Source of the DNA: Manduca sexta
Taxonomy: Eukaryota; Arthropoda; Insecta; Lepidoptera; Sphingidae
Reading direction: 5' to 3'
Assembly: GCF_014839805.1 (NCBI RefSeq)
Contig: NC_051119.1
Location: 10,099,245 to 10,163,244 of the forward strand
DNA: 64,000 nucleotides
Numbering within the stretch: position 1 is the stretch's first letter; the number at the start of each line of letters is the position of its first letter. The notes below the pieces were generated by a model that was not told the DNA's origin, searched no databases, and worked only from the letters and a program-made list of their open reading frames with translations. Made by a program: the position numbers and the translations under genes. Below are positions 47,065-60,075 of this stretch, piece by piece.

Positions 47065-47223
47065 ACATTTTCAATAAATAATCCCAATATCAATCTCCAA
47101 TCCGATTCCCAGAATGAACCAATCAAAATAACTCATTTGTAAGCGTGTCAAAAATACTTTGTTCTGATTGGTCCATTTTTGAGATTGAATAAAGCGATTG
47201 GGATCATTTATTGAAAATGGCGG
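47065..47223. mobile_element. Palindromic MITE, CATTTTCAATAAA family
   Basis: CATTTTCAATAAATAATCCC to GGGATCATTTATTGAAAATG, the cleanest terminal inverted repeat of the three copies. Confidence 0.75.
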
Positions 47224-48144
47224 TTAGAATGAATCATGTAAATATCTCATTGGTTTTCAATATTTGAATGTATGAATTTCATTATACTTTATAGTCTGAA
47301 GTCGATTTTGTTTCGGCTAGGATAGTGGCATTCTTAGTAGATTTTATCGACTAAAAGTAGTTGCTGCTCCCTCGCCATATTACGAATATAATACTAACTT
47401 GTAATACGGCAGTTGGCTACATATTGTAAAAAAAAACGTCGCATTGATAACCTCCTTTTTGAAGTCGCTATTAACTGTATGAAATTCTAAATAAATGTAT
47501 AATAACGAATGAAAATCTGTCATGTCTCATACATTACGAGAGAAACAGTTGTAAAACTACACAAATATTCCGGTTGCTTATTATAATAATTGAATCATGG
47601 TGAATTTTAATATCAAAATAATTGAATTTGCTACTGATTGTTCTACGATATGACACAAATGGACCTAAAAATTTTTTAAAAGATCTAATTCAGTTGTTTA
47701 GTCGACTGCCTTATTACAGCATTTCCTTTACGCAAGATGGGTGATTCAAACTATTTTTAAATGTGAAATCGAAAATTTGTTAATCCCCATCTTGCTCTAT
47801 ACTTAATTCTTAATTAAATATTTGTATAGTCATGATTTCTTATGTTTACGCGAATGTTAGACATTGAAATATAACTATTTTTACGGATTTTATCACTGTG
47901 AGCTCATTCTGTGTAGATTGGACTGTCAACAAAAATAAAAAATATAATTGTAAAATGTAGGTAGATATTGTAATTTTGAATTTTCGGATGACCAACATCT
48001 CAGTCCGCCTCGCTACAACGAAGTCTTCAAAACGTTTAGAAAAAAATATAATATAAAACACCGCGATAAAATCTTTAAAAATAGTTTTATTTCAATTCGT
48101 ATGGTAAGTTCCAGTAGTAATAATTCAACTGCGTTACATCCGAA

Positions 48145-48393
48145 TCTATACTATTATATAAAACTGACGAGTTTGTTTGTTTTGAAGCGCTAATATTAGG
48201 AACTACTGGTTCGAATTGAAAAAAAATATTTTAGTGTTGGATAGCTCATTTATTGAGACAAGATAGGCTATATAACATCACTCTAAGACCAATAGACGCA
48301 CAGAATCAAAGAAAAATGTAGGAAAAGCGTGGTAAATTTATTCCTTTTGAGAGCTTCCGTTATTTGCGCTGTGTAAACGCGAGCAAAAACTAG
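48145..48393 (+). mobile_element. Solo non-autonomous Helitron, 249 bp
   Basis: Starts TCTATACTATTATATAAAAC after A48144 and ends GCGAGCAAAAACTAG before T48394. Both ends match the Helitron A|T insertion rule. It is a short relative of the 40603-42755 element with one internal repeat copy. Confidence 0.8.
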
Positions 48394-48399
48394 TAGGAA

Positions 48400-51300
48400 G
48401 TAAAAAATGTGTAGTAATCTTCGCAATAGGCTAGTATGCATGTCGCTACGAATTTTTTTACTCAGTAGTGAGTTTTGTTATGTTGTGTGTCATTAATCTA
48501 CTTCGTTATAAATTGTTATGTAATCAATATCGACGCTTGTAAGACAATTATATCTAAGCGACAATTAGCAAACTTGAGTACAGTTATTTAAATGTTTGAT
48601 TTTACTAAGAAAATTCATAAACCATTTACTTTGTAAAAATAAAGATTAATACTATAAAAATTGTCCTACAGGTTCAAAATCTAGATCAAATGACGCATAA
48701 TAGTCTGTCTATTTCAAATAAGTACATAACTCACTGGTACATTTATCGCTTAGATATTACCTTTTAAGTGTTGCTATTGTCAGCTTTTTATAATTTTTTA
48801 TATGTTTTAGTGTCAGTAGTGCCAAAAAATTACTTCCTTTCAGAACTGTTAATCTTTATATGTTTAATTAGTAGGAAGAATTTTCCATTTTCTACCTTTA
48901 CATTTCTAGAATTATTCTCCTGTTAATAATTAAAAGAAAAATCTGTATTGAATAAAAAAATTAAGAAAAGGCTTGAAACCTATGACAAAGATAGTAAGAA
49001 TTCTTCCTACTTTATAAGGATTTATAGTTAAATTTCTTCGTTCCAAATGAAAATGTTGAATAGATTAAACAAAGGCTAACATTAAAGCCGTCCTTTTTCT
49101 GTTATAGGAAGGTATGGTAAAGTATTTTTTACGTTAAGTGTAAGTAATATTGTTTAATTATTTTACGCGTTATAGCTTTACAGCAGAATCGAGCATTTAA
49201 TGACAACTTTTTTGCGTTCCCAATTAATTTTCGTCGGGTGTTATACAATGGAAAATATTATAATTATATTTTTTTTAATAATGCTTTTTTTTAAAGGATG
49301 TATGATTTTTTCCTTGCACAATTGTTTAAAAATCGCAAGACTGCGCATAGAGGTAAGGATACGAGCTTGGCGGGAAGGAAAGTGAGATTAAACTTAAGAT
49401 GTATTGTTATTTTTTTATAATAGCGAATTATATTTTTACAAGTGTTATCGCTATGTTTTTTTACGGTTCAAAGGACCGCCGTGGCCTAACTACGGTGATT
49501 GATTGCCCCGCGAGACGCGTATAATTTTTTGTGCGATTTTTAAACGCAACCGTCTTGTTCCTCGAACGGTAGTTTTAATGTGCCTTAGAAGGAAGAAAGT
49601 TGATCGACTATAACAAAGAATTCTCACGTCAAAATGACATTTGAGCCTTGATGTAATTTGGGATCTCATGTCAATTCCTAAATTTGCTGTGGTGAGAAAA
49701 AAAGGCATTGTAATCCTATAGTAATAATTAATTCTACTTTAAAAGAACAGTAAAAATAACAACATTGATGAATAAAAATGGTAATAAAGGTTAGTTAGGT
49801 GGCATAATTTGGGAAGTGTTTGGGTGCTTAAAGCGGGGCCGTTAAGTAAAGCCAGATGGCGCTTAGTGCGTGGAGTTTGAGTATATTTTTTGTCAGCACG
49901 ATTCATATTTTGTAATGTATACCAATGATAATACGCCCAAAACATTTTTGTTCAATAAAATAGTCAATTTGTATATTTGGTTTTATTTATAAAATCTATT
50001 TTTTTATTTAGATACCAACAGAGCTTTTCAAGACAACGGCTACGTGTCCACTCAAATTCAAAGGGAGTAATGAATAAAAGCAGAGTATATTAAACATCGA
50101 TCTTTATTTTATAAATACCGACTTACAATGATGTATGTGTATTGAGCGCATGTTATTGCAACAAAGTTCAACGCTAACGAAAAAAGAACAGGAAAAAAAT
50201 CATAATCTTAATTAAAATTATAGAAATGACCGTGTTATTGAGGTTTATGTGTACTATGTAAAAAAAAAACAAAAGAATTAAAAACACTGCATTACTATAG
50301 TCCTGATTGTACATAAGCTACAAAAGTATTGCGCCGTATCAAGTACAACAAAAGCCGTTCAACACCATTCAGATCTTGTAAATATTTACGGATGCGTATG
50401 CGCAAATATTTCTCTGTAAATAGAACGTTCTGTCGGGCGCTGTGAAATACTATGGGATTACAGAAATGAAACTTAGGATCTTGGTTTACAACAGACACAC
50501 ATGAGATTTAGAAAAAAAAAACACACAGCCTCTATCCCCAAAGGTAGAGGTGCAACCAGGGCACACATTTTTGTGGTCCACCCTGTAAAATGATAGGCGA
50601 GATATCAGAGCGGTAGTCACAGCGTACAATACAGTTGTATAATGCCACCGAAGCAGTCTTGGCAAATAAAAAATATGAATATATCAATTCTACCAACTCG
50701 GAAACTATAATTTAATTAAACTATTGTCTAATTTAAACACGATACTTTACCGAGTAAATAATTATATTCACGCGCATCAAGTATCAAGATGTTTTGAATA
50801 TTGATATTTTATGGTTTAAATAAAACATTTCAATATCCATATATTACTTGAAATCTATAAATATACGATATTTCTGTTAATAATTCTTTATAGCCAATTT
50901 TAAACTTTTATTTTTTCAATCTTTATTTATTAATGAATGCTGAAAACCAGATGTGACCCTAAATTTCGATTGAATTAATTTACCGATATTAATATCAAAT
51001 AAATAACATAAAATTTGGCCACAATTCACTCTTTTGAGGTAGCGCATTTTATTATAAAACATAAAATGAAATTTACAAACTTAGAATACTATAAATGAAA
51101 TTCAGAAAATTTAATTTTCTGTTTGTTTCATAACAAACTTGAATATGGTTTTTCATTTACGTTTTAAATAAATAAATTATGTGCCTATGGAATCTTATTT
51201 TCTATGTTAAAATGACATACTGGCAATGACGAAAAATGTCCGCAGGTTACGCGCAACACATTGATCCACTCCCAAATAAAATTTTACACATAATGTATAT

Positions 51301-51583
51301 TACAAATTAAAAAATCACGAAATATTGTATTAAACGAGTTTAAAAAATCATAAAATTTATGGTTAATAAAACACCGTAAATCTGTTTTTCGACCGCAACT
51401 TGCAAATATCTTTACTCGCCACATGAGATGCACTTCACACTAAATTATAATATAAACAAATTAAAACCATAAGCACTCGTAGATAATATTATATCGCTAT
51501 CCATACATTTTGACAGTTTAAGACGATATTATCCAGCACGCTATACTCTGAATACTCTTTATAAATAAAGTTTTATCACAATT
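48400..51583. other. Intergenic between the two convergent genes
   Basis: AT-rich, without recognisable coding sequence. A reverse retroelement tail may lie at 50515-50640 (CTATCCCCAAAGGTAGAGG), related to 44780-44815. Candidate poly-A signals for gene 2 (TTTATT on plus, e.g. 51048-51053) lie here. Confidence 0.4.
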
Positions 51584-51788
51584 TCAATGGCTCAAAAACT
51601 TTTGCAGGGTCGGTCCATTCCTCCCCAGGGGATCTTTAGGGAACATTATCATATCGTCCACCCAAGTGAAAGGCAACAGTCTATTTTCTATAACAAATCG
51701 CCATTTTGAATTTTCGTCTGCCAAGTCTCTGTAGTTGTCTCCGGTTACTATAACACCGTCAAACTCGGCTGCACATTGAATTATGTAT
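51584..51788 (-). CDS. NYN ribonuclease exon 5 with stop
   Basis: After ATTTTCAG: YIIQCAAEFDGVIVTGDN-YRDLADENSKWRFVIENR, then DPLGRNGPTLQKFLSH and TGA. Completes the NYN domain at the C terminus. Confidence 0.85.
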
Positions 51789-54700
51789 CTGAAAATTATA
51801 AGCATAATATTATAAGTTTGATATTTATTTCATAAAAGAAATTATGTTAAATAATTAATAGGATAAAAGTGAGTCCTATTTTGTCATCTAAACCAAATAT
51901 GCTCAATTTTGTTAATAATGACTGGACAGTGGAAAAATTAGAACTATATATATAGATATAGGTAGGCAACGGCTTGCTGTGCCTCTGACATTGCAAAGTC
52001 CATGGGACCGCTTGCTGGTGTGCCTATTAAGGCAAAACAAAAAAAAAGCATCATGCTTATTTCACAGGTGTTATCACATCCACATTTCGCCAGCTATATT
52101 ATAAAAATATGTACTGTTATTTACCAATTATAACAATACAAATTAATTAATTAAATACATGTATGCACACACACACACCAATAAACAAGTGAACTAACCT
52201 GTCATCGTAAGGCGTGATAGTTTTCCCCTTTATTTCCCTGGAGGGGGTGTACACGACCATCCCCTGCCTCTCGAGGTGGTCCAGGAGTCTCGGGTCCGTA
52301 CTCTTACCGTACTTACACCTGTAAAGGGGTTCAAACAGTAGAGGTCTATAGCCTCTCTAATTGCGATAGTGCCATTGCTTAGCAGAATAATTGGCAGTTT
52401 AGCTATTGAGTTTGATGTGACTAGTTAGACTTAAAAAAAGGAATCGACTGTTTTAACTTTAATACAATCAATGTTATTTACTCTCCCAGCCTCCATTTTC
52501 TTACAGGTCTGCAAAATTCTAAGTTATCTTTGCAATTTAGATGTTCATGGGTGACCATAACATATTTGTAGCGGCGTAAAAGTAGTCACCACTCTAAGGA
52601 ACACATGGTTGAGTTTCTCTACGGTAGGGAAGATCTCCCGATGATGGCAGATGTTGCGCTTGACCGGCTACGGCCGCTCTGATGTTTCTTATTCGTGGTA
52701 TATATACTGTGTACCGCGCGCAAATTCTTTACCGCAACTTAGAATTGACTATCGCCATCTAGCGTGATTGCTGTGCATTATCACTACAATTATGTCAATA
52801 CCACATCGATCCTCTCTAGTTCCAGTGATGTTGACGAGATGGCGTTGTATATTACCCTATATTAAATAAACTCTCTTTGCTTAGTTTTTTTTGGAACCGC
52901 TGCAGAATCACCGAGGGCTCCTGTTAATGGGATACTGGCACCCCAGGCTTATCATCTACAGCGGCCCGGAAGGGGAAATTGAGGAGAAGAGGGGAAAGGA
53001 AAAGGGTTCTTAGGATGGGAGGGTCAATCAATGTCCGCTAGCTATTGAGGCGCAATGTACAGATTACCACTACATTGTGTTCCTCGGCTTGCGACAATGT
53101 CTCCAAGCGCTAGGCGTGCATTTGGTATGGAGACCATTTGCACGGTATCGCCTTAGTAGTGACATTGTTTGGTTTAATGTTATAATTTTACTTGTGAGTC
53201 CGTCATGAGACTTTCTCTTTATTAACTGTTGCTACATATTCTTTCGGGGACAGCCTATGGCGTCTTAAGCCGTTAGAGATGCCCAGATAAGCGATACATT
53301 ACATACACCTCTTTGAGCTACTCTATAATCAGCAACCAGTCTGAAAGAAATCGCCGATAGCGATAAGACCGCCATTTGTATTTCCCGTTGGATCCTAATG
53401 TCTAATATATACTTTACTAATGTCTAATATTTACTTTTCTCTATGACTTGATCTACAATAAAGACTTTAAATAAATAAACCTGCTTGTTTTATATAACCC
53501 AACAAACCTGCTAAAACAGACTGCTCGGTTCACTTTTATTTACAAATGTGTACTGAATCTTGATATTTACCTACAGATTTCTAACTACTTTGCGGGTAGA
53601 TCTACCTAATATAAGAAACCATACCTGAATCTGGGCACAAACGCCTTAACTCTATGTCCACGCTTTAAAAAATAATCTATACATATCTTCAAGCCAGCTA
53701 CAGAAAACACTTTTCCTTTCCCGTGCCTGTAATTACAAATAGAGATCAAGATTATTACATATGGCAACGGCGGCCAATCTCAACGGAGATCAACTAGGTA
53801 TGCAGGGATATTATAATACACAAGTGTCTCATATTTTGGTGAGACGGCAATCCAACATGACCGGAGAGAGATCAGGCGCAGGACCGGCGGCATTAGCTTT
53901 CCGAGGCACAGGAGTATCACACCGCTAACTTCCTGACTCCTGAACCCACGATTGAGTTATTTTTAAGATGGATAAATCCAGTCACAATTATATTTGGTCC
54001 TACCATAGATTCGAGCCTAGGATTTCAGCAGGGTAGTCGTACTCCTGGCAGTCACATATAGTAGTATACTAGGTAATAGGTATAGCTCGCGATTTCATCC
54101 CCTTGAAGGAACGATACAGGAACAAAAGCCCCACAGTTTCATTTACCTTTCGTGATAAAAAGATGCCTATATCTTTGTACAATGTCCATTTTGTGTGTGC
54201 CAAATTTTCTCCATAATCGTTCAGGTGTTTTAGTTTACTTCTAAAATACATGCAAACATCTTTACAAAATTTTCTTTATTACAAAGAACAATAACTCTGG
54301 CAAGTAACTTGATTGCTCAATGAGTTGGTTAAGAGACATCATGAATTCGCAGTACATGCACTAACTACTCAAAGTTTAAATCTAAAGCATTAACTTACTC
54401 CATAGCCACATTGCTACCATCTATGACAATCATTCGCAGCCCAGACTTATTATTATTGCCTCTGTCGGGATGGTATATGTTACTTCCCACACTATTTCTT
54501 GATGGTGACTGACCCAACAAAATTTTCTTTATCCGATCATTTTCATCACTGTTTGTAGTGATTGAGTCCTGTAATTTATATTCAAAGTTATATTAAGGTT
54601 TTGGTAGCCTTTTTTTAATATTATTTATTATTAGCTTTTTCATGGGCCTTGCATGAAAATATTTTAAGTTACACATCTAATAATGTATTGGTGAAAACTT

Positions 54701-55953
54701 CATTCAACTCCATACAGTCGTTTTTAGTATGATGCGTGTACAAACATACAGATAGACAAAATTCTAAACTGTTTTTTAGCTTTTGTTGCTCATATAATTT
54801 AAGGCCGCTTATATTAGTTATTCTTCAATATCTATAATGTACAGACACACACCTGTTACAATTTTATTATATGTAAAGATTTATTATGAAAAATCTTTCC
54901 AAAAAGAAAAGGCCCACTGAGTATTCTTTTTGAGTAAACTTTATGAAAATTCATGTTTAAATGCAATGCATGGAATCAATAACTCTTACTTTCACTACAA
55001 ATGTACTTTTCGCATTGTTATTTTAACATGTTATTTATTCCATCCAGTTGCATTTAACAACGAATTTTCATTACAAATCATTACAAATATAATAAGAAAA
55101 AAAATATACAAACCTTTATACTTGTTAAACTTTTTTTCACATGTTTTGGCATGTTGCAACCATTAAATATTTTCTCCGTAATAAACTCTAGCAGCTTGCC
55201 TTTCTCCATTGAGTCTAACTGAGCGATACCATTCGCGATTTTACGCATTTGCTTTGTGCTTGATTGCTGCGGTTTTCTTAAGACTGTAACATCTGATTCT
55301 CCGCTCAAACTATGTTCTGACACATCTGGTTTAGTCACAGATATAATAGAACAATCCGGTAAATCTGTTGTGTTAACTAAATCAATAACAGTATTCTCAG
55401 ATTCTTTGGTGTCATTAGTGGATGCTGTTTTATTTACACTTCCAGATGCTTCATTACCATCAGTTAAATCTATTGTTAAATATGAATCCCTGTTAATCTG
55501 TTTGGTTAAATTAATGTCTTTGTTTAAATTTATTATTGTGGAAGAATTGTTTTTAGGAAATGTGTTCACTATGAGTTCGGATAAGGTTTTACTGTCTTTG
55601 TTTATTATAGGTGTGGAGCATTGGATGGTTGATGGTTTTTTAGGTGTCTGTGGACATAGACCTTCATTGATTATTAGGTCTTCATCATTTAATATTATAA
55701 CACTGTCGGATTTCTGTCTCTTTCTCCTGTTGCCTGGTGATGGACTCAGGGTTCTTTTAGATGGCCTATCATTTAAAGTCTCTGTACTATTATGCAATGA
55801 GTTATCAAGGGAGATAATCGAGATATTTTGTGAAATATTCTCTGAGGCATCACTCTCGCTTCTTAATTGCATAAATATATTCTTTATGGTTTTATTTCTT
55901 CTTCGCTTGATTTTTCTGTTTGAAGCTTTCATTTTTGGTAACATTATATTCAT
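51584..55953 (-). CDS. NYN-domain (Zc3h12a/N4BP1/KHNYN-type) ribonuclease, 5 exons
   Basis: Exons on the minus strand: 55953-55114, 54568-54399, 53726-53625, 52318-52199 and 51788-51584. All introns are GT-AG in matching phases, giving 478 aa. Residues 1-280 are polar and disordered, with basic clusters KIKRRRNK (14-21) and RRKRQK (76-81) that could be nuclear signals. The NYN/PIN-like domain fills the C terminus: VIDGSNVAM (D330), VFSVAGLKICIDYFLKRGH, TPYDDR (D409, D410), VTGDNYRDL (D428), and the family ending DPLGRNGPTLQKFL. These Asp positions match the metal-binding residues known for Regnase-1. Regnase's CCCH zinc finger is absent, as in N4BP1 and KHNYN. Likely an RNA-cleaving regulator; the ortholog is not fixed. 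Confidence 0.85.
51955..52045 (+). repeat. SINE-like fragment in NYN intron 4
   Basis: TAGGTAGGCAACGGCTTGC, CTGACATTGCAAAGTCCATG, as at 44600-44705. Confidence 0.45.
52199..52318 (-). CDS. NYN ribonuclease exon 4
   Basis: After TTTACAG: CKYGKSTDPRLLDHLERQ-GMVVYTPSREIKGKTITP-YDD, then GTTAGT, phase 2. Holds the paired acidic residues. Confidence 0.85.
52600..53480. repeat. Probable transposon-derived insert in NYN intron 3
   Basis: GC-richer than its surroundings, ending in TTCTCT...CAATAAAGACTTTAAATAAA, like a retroelement tail. Its class was not identified and no coding frame is visible. Confidence 0.35.
53625..53726 (-). CDS. NYN ribonuclease exon 3
   Basis: After AATTACAG: HGKGKVFSVAGLKICIDYF-LKRGHRVKAFVPRF, then GTATGG, phase 2. 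The family pattern of a helix followed by 'RGH..V..FVP'. Confidence 0.85.
53825..54065. repeat. Retroelement-like repeat in NYN intron 2
   Basis: TGAGACGGCAATCCAACATG and ACCGGAGAGAGATCAGGCG are shared with 9445-9485 and 32805-32845, followed by a decayed tRNA-like stretch near 54005-54050. Confidence 0.45.
54399..54568 (-). CDS. NYN ribonuclease exon 2
   Basis: After AATTACAG: DSITTNSDENDRIKKILL, a linker, then GLRMIVIDGSNVAM, the first strand and first catalytic Asp of the NYN fold. Donor GTAAGT, phase 2. Confidence 0.85.
55114..55953 (-). CDS. NYN ribonuclease exon 1 (first coding)
   Basis: 280 codons, Ser/Asn/Lys/Thr-rich, from MNIMLPKMKASNRK to NMPKHVKKSLTSIK, then donor GTTTGT, phase 0. 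The open frame extends upstream only to about 55987, where TTTTTTTAG could be an acceptor of a 5' untranslated exon. The antisense open frame at 55256-55987 is a shadow. Confidence 0.75.
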
Positions 55954-55987
55954 TTTGGATTTACTTTTGGATACAGATTTTCTCTAA

Positions 55988-57840
55988 AAAAAATGTTATT
56001 GATTGTTAAATTAGATTGAATCTAGCCTACAATTTACTGAATTGATTGAATTACATAGACATATCAATATATATTATGAATAATACTACAACTTGAACAA
56101 GACAACTTATGTAGAAAATATTTTCAACAAATTTACTGTAATAATGTGAGATTTGAAAGCAGTTAGTTGACTAATCTTATAAATATTAAAAATGAAAAAC
56201 CATGTATAATTTTTTTTATAGGTACAATTAGTGTAATTTTCAAAAAATCATAATATTCAATTACTAACATGTAAATAGTTTCTTACTTAAAAAAGTACAT
56301 ACAGCCTAATCTACAAAGCAAAATCATATAGCAGGCATACAACGCCATATAATTAGAAACTTATTCTTACATAATGTAAATGTTACATGTATTGTTCATG
56401 CTTTCAGTAAAATATGACATGCAAATGATTAAGGTTATAAAAAATGTACATTAAAAGACATTATAAACTGTCACCTAATATTAAGATAACATGGTGGCTA
56501 GCGCTGGGCAGCGGGTTAATTTCATTTCTTGCAAGATATCAAAGTTTTTACAAATGAACAAACGATAATTCTAACATAATTGCTTTTAAGGTTGAAAAAT
56601 AATCAACTTACAAGCAACTCTATATCATCTTTACAGATGTATTTACGAAAAATAGATGAGACTCATACCACAGTGCTTTAGAATGGTAATCAACAACTAA
56701 GTCAATGAAGAAAGAATTAAAATATATGAAGCGTGAAAAAATTTGGAAAAATTATATTAAGTTTTTTATACGTTTTCGTGGGTATTATAGATATCAGATT
56801 TCCAACCCTTAGGGCCTAATCCTAATATTTTAAAAAATATAACCTACAATTTTGTTTTCATAACATTGCACAACAACAAAATAAACATAAAAATTGGAAT
56901 GTTAAATAGTGTTTGGTCGTGACTGGAGCTGATGTAAAGGAATCAACATATTTTTTACGAAACATGTACCTACCATAGAACAAAAAAGATGTTAAAATTA
57001 TAAGTAGTGAGAAAGCACTTTTACAACAGGCAATAAGATTGTAAAGCAGAGAGATAAGCACCATTTTTGTCCCAAGAATTCACTCGCCGTAAAATATACA
57101 TATTTTTTACCTTAATTTTGTAAATAAACAAACTACGCATGTGTAGTAAGAAAGTTGTTAACTAACTGCTAGTGATGACGACGACGGTTTGCCCATTTCG
57201 TAATAAGAATTTTGTATTAGCACTGAAATATAAAGAACTTTTACTAAACTATTGATACAAACTAAGAAATTCTAACAATTTATCCAAATAGCAAAAAAAT
57301 GAATTCAACAATGGAATAACTGTCTTAAAAACGGCAGCAGTGTTACCACATAATTTTCTTTGGTTACCACTTGCTAGATCTGTGTTCGCTAGTAAAGGTG
57401 ATCGTTCAGAAACTCCCAAGATTTTTTTATTATATTGATAATATCCATTTGCTTTTCAAACTCGACATTGGTAGAATTGTCGTAAAACGATACAGTCAAT
57501 AGCAGCAAATTATATTGCGTTACGTTATTATTGTCATAAAATACCTCAAAAACATTAATTAATATCTAGATGCAAAATAGCTTTCTGTTTTTTTATTCTT
57601 GCGGGTACAAGTAAATCACTTCTTTAGACAGAAAGGTGTGTTATCTACATGCATTTCTTAACCCTAAAACTCCTGCCAATATTGTATCAAGATATTTAGT
57701 CCTTAATTAAACTTGCAATTAAAAGCCTCCTAATTTAGGGGGAATCCCGGAATTTCCCGAAATTTGGCAGGGATGGGACTGAGGATGGGTTAGGGTTTGC
57801 CAGTGTTGCCCGTTTAGAAATTTCATTTGTACATTTTACC
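55988..57840. other. Upstream region of the NYN gene
   Basis: AT-rich. May include a 5' untranslated exon and promoter, but no TATA box or clear exon was identified. Confidence 0.3.
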
Positions 57841-57863
57841 CGAATATTAGTATAGCCTCTGAT

Positions 57864-58443
57864 CCGCCCTGTGGACTGGGGGCGTTTGGAGAATTCCACC
57901 ACGGTATCCCCTGCCTGTCGTAAAAGGCGACTAATAGAGGCCATCGGGGGGTCGCCGGCGGGCAGCAGGGGGCTGTCGGCCGCTGGTGTAGGTTGTGCAT
58001 GCTTAGCACATTGTGGTGACCCCCGGGATGGACGGCAGTGTGTAGTTGGCCTCATGCTGCCGTAGACGCCGAGGGCGTCCTTCGGTGCGCGGGGGCTTCT
58101 GAGCCCCCCACCCATAGGAGACGGGCCGCAAGGCGGCACCGCGCAGGGGCGGCTGCGGTCGCAGACTAGACACTTCAACGTCAGAGGAAGCCCGCAGCCG
58201 TCCCTAATGCGCCGAAGAGGGCCACCGCGGAGTTTTAGCTGGTAGGCCGTGCATAGGTTAAGTTGTATATAGGGTTAGGGACTCCGGCCCGGCGGTCGCC
58301 CGAAGGTCGTCATCAAATCCGGGCGGCTCAACGCCGGGCCGTAAGGCACGGTTACCCCAGCATAACCGCTCAGTCACCCCCCACGAAGGCTGGGCGGTAG
58401 TAATAAGGGACTTTCTCCGCGAAACCAAAAAAAAAAAAAAAAA
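57864..58443 (+). mobile_element. Complete family R retroposon, 580 bp
   Basis: Starts CCGCCCTGTGGACTGGGGGC and ends in an A tail (about 58426-58443). It is flanked by the 12-bp duplication ATAGCCTCTGAT (57852-57863 and 58444-58455). Same 5' end as the 4629-5214 copy, so this is the full unit. It is GC-rich against its surroundings, which explains the long antisense frames inside it. Confidence 0.9.
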
Positions 58444-58455
58444 ATAGCCTCTGAT

Positions 58456-60075
58456 GTGTATGTGTGTATGTAACTTTTGTGTCGCCATTCCCTCGCGTAG
58501 ATTGATAGAAGCAGGGCTACCAGGTATACAGGCTTACATTAATTTATTTCTCTTTAAAAGTCTGCCCTGTGGTAGTTAAACAAATTTGATAATATGGATT
58601 TGTAATAGATACTTACTTACACATATTTATACAGACTTTTCCAATTCATATTTTTAGGTTTTGCACTAGAAGATATACTTAAGCAAACGAAAAGGTTTTT
58701 AGTTGCTGGAAAAATTGGATAAGTACAGATTGTTCATGTTACAAATATAATTAATCCGCCACGGCAACCTGGCATCGCTGTGTAACGACTTCTACCAAGG
58801 TCAGATCCGCGATGGGGAAAGGAGAGAGTGTGAAAATATATATTTTTTTACAATAGAGGGTTGTTAGTTTAAAATGTGTAAACAGAGGTTTACAATATTA
58901 ATATGTTTAACAGATTTTTAATGATTACAATTTAAATGTACCTATAATTTTTGGGATGCATTCGTGCATATTGCACGTGCATATTTGTACTGTTAGAAAT
59001 ACATTATGCGGTTACTTTGTAGTAGATAAAGACATGTGTTTTTTGAAATATGATGTTTAATTAGATCAAAAAGAAAGGGACAAAGAGTGAAAATAAATGT
59101 AGTGATGATGTTCCGCGGTCGGGATATAAAGTCACATCGTGGGACGATCACACATTTTATTTTTCCGGGATAAAAGTATGTAGGTTAAGGGCAGCTAATA
59201 ACCCCGTACACATTAGCCATACGAAGAGGACAGGTAGTAAAACATATTACCCATCTGTAGAATGTTTGCCCAGTCTGGGACAAAGAGCACCTCTCTGGGA
59301 TTCAAGGGGAGCGCCAGGTCCCGGGGCGTCATGGGTCCTAGGATGATAAAGCTCGGTGCAAGTGTAGTAAAAAAAAGGAAACACGAACGTACCAATCCCT
59401 TCCACCGCTTGAAAAGGCGAAGGAGGTGCTGCGTTGGTGGATAACTAACCGTTGATCAATACACTAAGGGTTGAGTACATGTTTCGGGCGGTTCGTACTT
59501 TTCAATTCACCGTAGTCAATGTATGCTCTATAAAAGCAGAGTCTAAAATCGTATGACGCTTATGTCAATAACGTCGAGTTTTGCGTGAAATTACTGCGTG
59601 AAGTTATGCATCGAATTTTGTAAGTACTTATATAGGATCAAATTTTTTAACATAGCGAAACAAGTTAGCGGCTTTGTTGTTGGCGGCTTCGTTTAGGCGG
59701 TGAAAAATTTATACTTTTGTTAAGGTCACTCAATGTGTGGCTTCCCACATATATTGCCTGTGGGTGCGTATTTTGCGGAATCAAGAAACAAGGCCCCCAT
59801 AGAAACTATACTACCTCCTAGGCCGCGGTCTATACGGCCTATTGACAAATACGGTACTGAGTCGAGGAACGCGTGGGAGGTCCGAAATGATCAACGGTGC
59901 TTTAGCAGTTTTTAATGAAATAGCAAGGCTGCACAGAAAGCAATCGCCGCCAACACTAAGTCGCCGAGCTGTGTCGGCGTGCCAGCGGGTATGCTGTGTA
60001 GATCATTTAAAGTTGTACACGAGTATGACGCCTAGAATTCTCGCCTGAGTCATAGGTTTACAATAATTATTTGTA
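58456..60075. other. Unrecognised, partly GC-rich
   Basis: Two GC-richer islands (59220-59440 and 59730-60050) look transposon-derived but show no domain motif in any frame. Confidence 0.35.

Noticed and set aside
55256..55987. 243-codon plus-strand frame
   Set aside because: It is antisense to the first coding exon of the NYN gene, is hydrophobic only as a complement effect, and has no domain.
57735..58178. 147-codon minus-strand frame
   Set aside because: It lies antisense within the family R retroposon, in GC-rich sequence, and includes flanking DNA.
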